DNA of 64,000 nucleotides from Isoptericola dokdonensis DS-3. GTDB taxonomy: Bacteria; Actinomycetota; Actinomycetes; Actinomycetales; Cellulomonadaceae. Under the pieces are notes generated by a model. That model saw only the letters and a list, made by a program, of their open reading frames with translations. It did not search any database and had not been told where the DNA came from. Position 1 is the stretch's first letter, and each line of letters starts with the position of its first letter. Made by a program: the position numbers and the translations under genes. This document shows positions 60,337 to 64,000 of the stretch, piece by piece. The stretch is from the NCBI RefSeq assembly GCF_001636295.1, contig NZ_CP014209.1, forward strand, positions 992,001 through 1,056,000, in the 5' to 3' direction.

Positions 60337-61968
60337 TCAGCGGCGCAGGGTCGGCATGCCGAGCACCAGCGGGCCGGCGGGCGCCGGGGCGCCGTGCCCG
60401 TGGTCGTCGTCGGCGCCGCCGAGGCGGGCCTTCTCCCGGGCGACCCAGGCGTCACCGGAGCGGGTGCGGCGCACCGCGTAGGTACCGCCCGCGACCGCCG
60501 AGTCCGCGATGAGGTGGTGCGGCGCCGAGCGGGTCACCTCGACGGTCACCATGTCGCCGGGCCGGGGCAGGCGCGGGTCGGGGACGTCGGCGAGGCGCGG
60601 GTCGGCGAGGTCGGCGGGCCGGTCGGCGAGCGGGCCGTCGGGCAGCACGCCCGCGGGCAGCGCCAGGTGCACGAGGCGGTTGTCCCGCGCGCGGCCGGAG
60701 AGCCGGTGGGTGGCGCCGTCCTTCTTGCCGGAGCCCTCGGCGACGAGCACCTCGACCGTGCGGCCGACCTGCGCCGCGGACTCCTCACCGCTGATGCGCT
60801 CCTGGAGGGCGAGCAGGCGCTCGAACCGCTCCTGGACGACCTCCTTGGGCAGGTGCCCGTCCATCGTCGCGGCGGGCGTGCCGGGGCGCGGGGAGTACTG
60901 GAACATGAACGCCGAGCTGAAGCGGGACGCCTCGACGACGCGCAGCGTCTCGGCGAAGTCCTCCTCCGTCTCCCCGGGGAAGCCCACGATGATGTCGGTC
61001 GTGATCGCGGCGTCGGGCATGACGGAGCGCACCCGGTCGAGGATCCCGAGGAACTTGGCGGAGCGGTAGCTGCGGCGCATGGCGCGGAGCACCCGGTCCG
61101 AGCCGGACTGCAGCGGCATGTGGAGCTGCGGCATGACGTTGCCGGTGGCGGCCATCGCCTCGATGACGTCGTCGGTGAAGGCGGCGGGGTGCGGCGACGT
61201 GAACCGCACCCGCTCGAGACCCTCGATCTCGCCGCACGCGCGCAGGAGCTTGGCGAACGCGCCGCGGTCACCGAACTCGACGCCGTAGCTGTTGACGTTC
61301 TGTCCGAGCAGCGTCACCTCGACCGCGCCGGCGTCGACGAGCGCCCGGACCTCCGCGAGGATCTCGCCGGGCCGGCGGTCGCGCTCCTTGCCGCGCAGGT
61401 GCGGCACGATGCAGAACGTGCACGTGTTGTTGCAGCCCACCGAGATGGAGACCCACCCGGCATAGACGGACTCGCGCCGGGTCGGCAGCGTCGACGGGAA
61501 CACCTGCAGCGACTCGGCGATCTCGACCTGCGCGGCCTCGTTGTGCCGCGCGCGCTCCAGCAGCACCGGCAGCGCGTCGAGGTTGTGCGTGCCGAAGACG
61601 ACGTCGACCCACGGCGCCTTCGTGACGATCTCGCCCCGGTCCTTCTGCGCGAGGCAGCCGCCGACCGCGATCTGCATGCCGGGGCGGCCCGCCTTGACGC
61701 TCGCGAGCTGGCCGAGGTTCCCGTAGAGGCGCGTGGCGGCGTTCTCCCGGACCGCGCAGGTGTTGATGACGACCACGTCGGCCTCGTCCGCGGCGTCCTG
61801 GGTGGCCGACGCGCGGCGGTAACCCGCCTGCTCCAGCATGCCCGCCATGTGCTCCGAGTCGTGCACGTTCATCTGGCAGCCGAGGGTGCGCACGACGTAG
61901 GTGCGCTCACCGGTGGGGGTCTCGACGGGCATGGCATCGCTCACGGGGGTAGGCAGGGTGGTGGACAT
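60337..61968 (-). CDS. miaB: tRNA-2-methylthio-N6-dimethylallyladenosine synthase
   Basis: A radical-SAM methylthiotransferase that acts after MiaA on A37 of tRNA. The 543-residue protein has the N-terminal UPF0004 domain with cluster cysteines in [27 protein letters not shown] and AVGGCLAQK. The radical-SAM triad [15 protein letters not shown] and a C-terminal TRAM domain ([17 protein letters not shown]) follow. The C-terminal extension of about 60 residues is usual in actinobacteria. TACCCT lies eight bases before ATG 61968; an in-frame ATG 12 codons in is a weaker alternative. Confidence 0.96.
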   Translation of the reverse strand: MSTTLPTPVSDAMPVETPTGERTYVVRTLGCQMNVHDSEHMAGMLEQAGYRRASATQDAADEADVVVINTCAVRENAATRLYGNLGQLASVKAGRPGMQIAVGGCLAQKDRGEIVTKAPWVDVVFGTHNLDALPVLLERARHNEAAQVEIAESLQVFPSTLPTRRESVYAGWVSISVGCNNTCTFCIVPHLRGKERDRRPGEILAEVRALVDAGAVEVTLLGQNVNSYGVEFGDRGAFAKLLRACGEIEGLERVRFTSPHPAAFTDDVIEAMAATGNVMPQLHMPLQSGSDRVLRAMRRSYRSAKFLGILDRVRSVMPDAAITTDIIVGFPGETEEDFAETLRVVEASRFSSAFMFQYSPRPGTPAATMDGHLPKEVVQERFERLLALQERISGEESAAQVGRTVEVLVAEGSGKKDGATHRLSGRARDNRLVHLALPAGVLPDGPLADRPADLADPRLADVPDPRLPRPGDMVTVEVTRSAPHHLIADSAVAGGTYAVRRTRSGDAWVAREKARLGGADDDHGHGAPAPAGPLVLGMPTLRR

Positions 61969-61976
61969 CGTCGTCT

Positions 61977-61982
61977 AGGGTA
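61977..61982 (-). promoter_or_regulatory. -10 element of miaB
   Basis: TACCCT on the minus strand lies eight bases before ATG 61968. Confidence 0.35.
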
Positions 61983-62094
61983 CGACCCGCACCGGGGCAC
62001 GGACGACCGCTCCGGCGCCCCGCGCCGCCGGCGTCGTTACCGTTTCGTTGCGGACGCAGGGCTCTCGGTGCTGGTCCACGTAACAACGAGTGGT

Positions 62095-62100
62095 TAGGTT
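62095..62100 (+). promoter_or_regulatory. -10 element of the gluABC operon (leaderless)
   Basis: TAGGTT lies six bases before ATG 62107, in an otherwise A+T-richer stretch. It drives the ABC transporter operon, divergent from miaB. Confidence 0.5.
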
Positions 62101-62106
62101 CGAAGG

Positions 62107-62883
62107 ATGGATCACACCGGAGCGACCCGTCCGACGTCGCACCTCGGCGCACCGCTGGTCGAGCTCGAGAGCGTCAACAAGCACTTCGGGGACCTGCACG
62201 TGCTGCGGGACATCGACCTCACCGTGCGCCAGGGCGAGGTGCTCGTGGTCATCGGCCCGTCCGGGTCGGGCAAGTCGACGCTCTGCCGGGCGATCAACCG
62301 GCTGGAGACCGTCGACGACGGCACGATCCGCATCGACGGCCAGCCGCTGCCCGCCGAGGGCCGCGAGCTCGCCAAGCTGCGTGCCGACGTCGGCATGGTC
62401 TTCCAGTCGTTCAACCTCTTCGCGCACAAGACCGTGCTCGACAACGTCACCCTCGGGCCACGCAAGGTCCGCCGGCTGTCCAAGGCCGACGCGGAGGCCG
62501 AGGCGCTGGAGCTGCTCGACCGTGTCGGCGTGAAGAACCAGGCGGCCAAGCTGCCCGCCCAGCTCTCCGGCGGTCAGCAGCAGCGCGTCGCCATCGCGCG
62601 CTCCCTGGCCATGCACCCCAAGGTCATGCTGTTCGACGAGCCCACCTCCGCCCTCGACCCCGAGATGATCAACGAGGTCCTCGACGTCATGGTCGGTCTC
62701 GCGCACGACGGCATGACGATGATCGTCGTCACCCACGAGATGGGGTTCGCGCGCAAGGCCGCCGACCGGGTCGTCTTCATGGCCGACGGGATGATCGTCG
62801 AGCAGGCCACGCCGGAGGAGTTCTTCACGAACCCGCGCAGCGACCGCGCCAAGGACTTCCTGTCCAAGATCCTCACCCACTGA
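62107..62883 (+). CDS. gluA: Glutamate-type amino acid ABC transporter, ATP-binding protein
   Basis: The ATPase of a polar amino acid importer, 258 residues. Walker [21 protein letters not shown], the Q-loop [16 protein letters not shown], the signature [17 protein letters not shown] and Walker [16 protein letters not shown] are all intact. The C-terminal half matches GlnQ/GluA enzymes. The gene leads an operon with the binding protein and permease. ATG 62107 is leaderless, six bases after TAGGTT. The substrate, probably glutamate, is inferred from the family and gene order. Confidence 0.93.
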   Translation: MDHTGATRPTSHLGAPLVELESVNKHFGDLHVLRDIDLTVRQGEVLVVIGPSGSGKSTLCRAINRLETVDDGTIRIDGQPLPAEGRELAKLRADVGMVFQSFNLFAHKTVLDNVTLGPRKVRRLSKADAEAEALELLDRVGVKNQAAKLPAQLSGGQQQRVAIARSLAMHPKVMLFDEPTSALDPEMINEVLDVMVGLAHDGMTMIVVTHEMGFARKAADRVVFMADGMIVEQATPEEFFTNPRSDRAKDFLSKILTH

Positions 62884-62915
62884 CCCAGCACCGTAGGACC
62901 GACGAAGGGAACATC

Positions 62916-63758
62916 ATGCGACGCACGCGCACCACGGGGGCGCTCGCTCTGGCGGCCACCGCCGCTCTCACTCTCGCCGCCTGCTCCGACGACGGCGGCA
63001 CCGGCGACGGGGAGGGCGGCGACGAGGGCATCACCATCGGCATCAAGTTCGACCAGCCCGGCCTCGGCTTCATGGAGGGCGACACCCCCTCCGGCTTCGA
63101 CGTCGAGGTCGCCAAGTACGTGGCGAACGAGCTCGGGTACTCCGAGGACCAGATCACCTGGGAGGAGGCGCCGTCCGCCCAGCGCGAGACGCTGCTGTCC
63201 ACGAACCAGGTCGACATGATCTTCGCGACCTACTCGATCACCGACGAGCGCCGCGAGCAGGTCTCGTTCGCGGGCCCGTACTTCGTCGCCGGCCAGGACC
63301 TCCTGGTCGCCGCCGACAACACCGACATCACCGGTCCGGACACCCTCGACGGCAAGAACCTGTGCTCCGTCACCGGTTCGACGTCGGCCGAGCGCATCAA
63401 GGAGGAGTACTCCGAGGGCGTGAACCTGCTCGAGCAGCCGGGCTACGCCGAGTGCGTCACCGCGCTCATCGCCGGCCAGGTCGACGCGGTCACCACCGAC
63501 GACATCATCCTCGCCGGCCTCGGCGCCCAGCCCTCCAACGCGGGCCAGGTCAAGGTCGTCGGCAACACCTTCTCCGAGGAGAAGTACGGCGTCGGCCTGC
63601 CGCAGGACTCCGACCAGTGCGAGGCCATCAACGAGGCGATCACCAAGATGATCGACGAGGGCGCCTGGCAGGAGGCCCTCGACACCGCCACGGAGGGCAC
63701 CGGCTACGTGCCGAACGCGGACCTCAACAGCCCGCCGGCGTTCGAGCCCTGCGCCTGA
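62916..63758 (+). CDS. gluB: Glutamate-type ABC transporter, lipoprotein solute-binding protein
   Basis: A 280-residue extracytoplasmic binding lipoprotein. The signal peptide (basic RRTRTTGALALAATAAL) ends in the lipobox LAAC at Cys 23, so LspA (11.3 kb) would process it. The family 3 binding fold is clear: FDQPGLGFMEGDTPSGFDVE, YSITDERREQVSFAGPYF and KYGVGLPQDSDQCEAINEAI. It resembles GluB of corynebacteria. AGGGAA precedes the ATG. A hairpin follows before the permease gene. Confidence 0.92.
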   Translation: MRRTRTTGALALAATAALTLAACSDDGGTGDGEGGDEGITIGIKFDQPGLGFMEGDTPSGFDVEVAKYVANELGYSEDQITWEEAPSAQRETLLSTNQVDMIFATYSITDERREQVSFAGPYFVAGQDLLVAADNTDITGPDTLDGKNLCSVTGSTSAERIKEEYSEGVNLLEQPGYAECVTALIAGQVDAVTTDDIILAGLGAQPSNAGQVKVVGNTFSEEKYGVGLPQDSDQCEAINEAITKMIDEGAWQEALDTATEGTGYVPNADLNSPPAFEPCA

Positions 63759-63767
63759 CATGACCCG

Positions 63768-63807
63768 GGTGCCCGGGGCCGCCGCACGCGCGGCGGTCTC
63801 GGGCACC
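63768..63807 (+). promoter_or_regulatory. Intercistronic hairpin between gluB and gluC
   Basis: GGTGCCCG-GGG-CCGCCGC-ACGC-GCGGCGG-TCT-CGGGCACC folds into a stable two-part stem in the 107-base gap. In solute-transport operons such a hairpin usually protects or partly terminates the message, so that more binding protein than permease is made. Confidence 0.55.
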
Positions 63808-63865
63808 GTGGCCCTCCCCTCGGGCCGACCCCGAGCCCGACCCCGACCGAAGGAGCCCCCCTGCC

Positions 63866-64000
63866 GTGCAGGAGTACCTCGAGATCCTCCGCGAGTACGA
63901 CGTCCTCGGGGCGTTCTGGGTGAACATCCAGCTCGCCCTCTGGGCGGCGGTGTTCTCGCTCGTCCTGGGGACGCTGCTGGCGCTCCTGCGCATCTCGCCG
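63866..64000 (+). CDS. Amino acid ABC transporter permease (partial)
   Basis: The first 45 codons of an inner-membrane permease, probably GluC. It begins VQEYLEILREYDVLGAFWVN and continues into a hydrophobic helix (IQLALWAAVFSLVLGTLLAL), as in the first transmembrane segment of polar amino acid permeases. GTG 63866 has AAGGAG 11 bases upstream. The gene runs off the window; a second permease gene (gluD) would be expected beyond. Confidence 0.8.
   Translation, partial: MQEYLEILREYDVLGAFWVNIQLALWAAVFSLVLGTLLALLRISP

Noticed and set aside
1..64000. tRNA, rRNA, CRISPR, insertion sequence, prophage or attachment-site signals
   Set aside because: I saw no tRNA-like cloverleaf ends, repeat-spacer arrays, transposase motifs or terminal repeats. 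Gene order is that of a conserved chromosome core.

Overview
The window is a contiguous piece of a high-GC Gram-positive (actinobacterial) chromosome. It contains a complete division and cell-wall (dcw) cluster in actinobacterial order (mraZ-rsmH-ftsL-ftsI-murE-murF-mraY-murD-ftsW-murG-murC-ftsQ-ftsZ-pgeF-sepF-yggT-divIVA), a lexA/nrdR/LysM island, the miaB-miaA-dapF-hflX block and a gluABC-type importer. Base composition is very G+C rich throughout. Gene content, the MurE substrate loop (no DNPR motif, so probably not a meso-DAP ligase) and the DksA-like and DUF5302 genes point to Micrococcales, near Cellulomonas, Cellulosimicrobium, Isoptericola or Promicromonospora. The genus is inference.

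Layout. 1-6.6 kb: tail of a RecQ-like gene, a SWIM/SNF2 helicase, an acetyltransferase, hisD, an S4-domain gene, a PPOX flavoprotein and a NUDIX hydrolase. 6.6-12.4 kb (minus strand): dnaE, rluD, lspA and a DksA/TraR relative. 12.5-31.2 kb (minus): the dcw cluster, tightly packed with ATGA/GTGA stop-start overlaps. 31.4-36.2 kb (plus): a divergent moxR-DUF58-transglutaminase operon. 36.3-39.4 kb: DUF3040, dinB, a HEPN gene and a divergent spermidine-synthase-like gene. 39.5-43.8 kb (minus): cspA, a PAC2 gene, then a three-gene phospho-signalling module (REC-SpoIIE phosphatase, histidine kinase, lone REC). 43.9-47.5 kb (plus): helR and serA. 47.5-49.7 kb: DUF5302, nrdR, a LysM gene and lexA. 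49.7-62 kb: ldh, a DinG helicase, hflX, a methyltransferase, a kinase-like gene, dapF, miaA, a small membrane protein, a LigB-like gene, tandem YbjN genes and miaB. 62.1-64 kb: a glutamate-type ABC transporter cut by the window edge.

Regulation is readable. Three in-phase GTGGAG repeats precede mraZ, and a second pair on the other strand faces the moxR operon. LexA boxes sit inside well-formed promoters of the HEPN-dinB operon, the LysM gene and lexA. Many genes without a Shine-Dalgarno sequence have a TANNNT hexamer 6-8 bases before the start codon, the signature of leaderless transcription. Long hairpins lie at most convergent gene ends.

The most consequential oddity is a one-base frameshift in a G6 run inside ftsI, between the SxN and KTG motifs. 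I found no rRNA, tRNA, CRISPR array, insertion sequence or prophage. No gap between genes exceeds 300 bases. Very long ORFs antisense to dnaE and to the SNF2 gene are GC artefacts and are not annotated.
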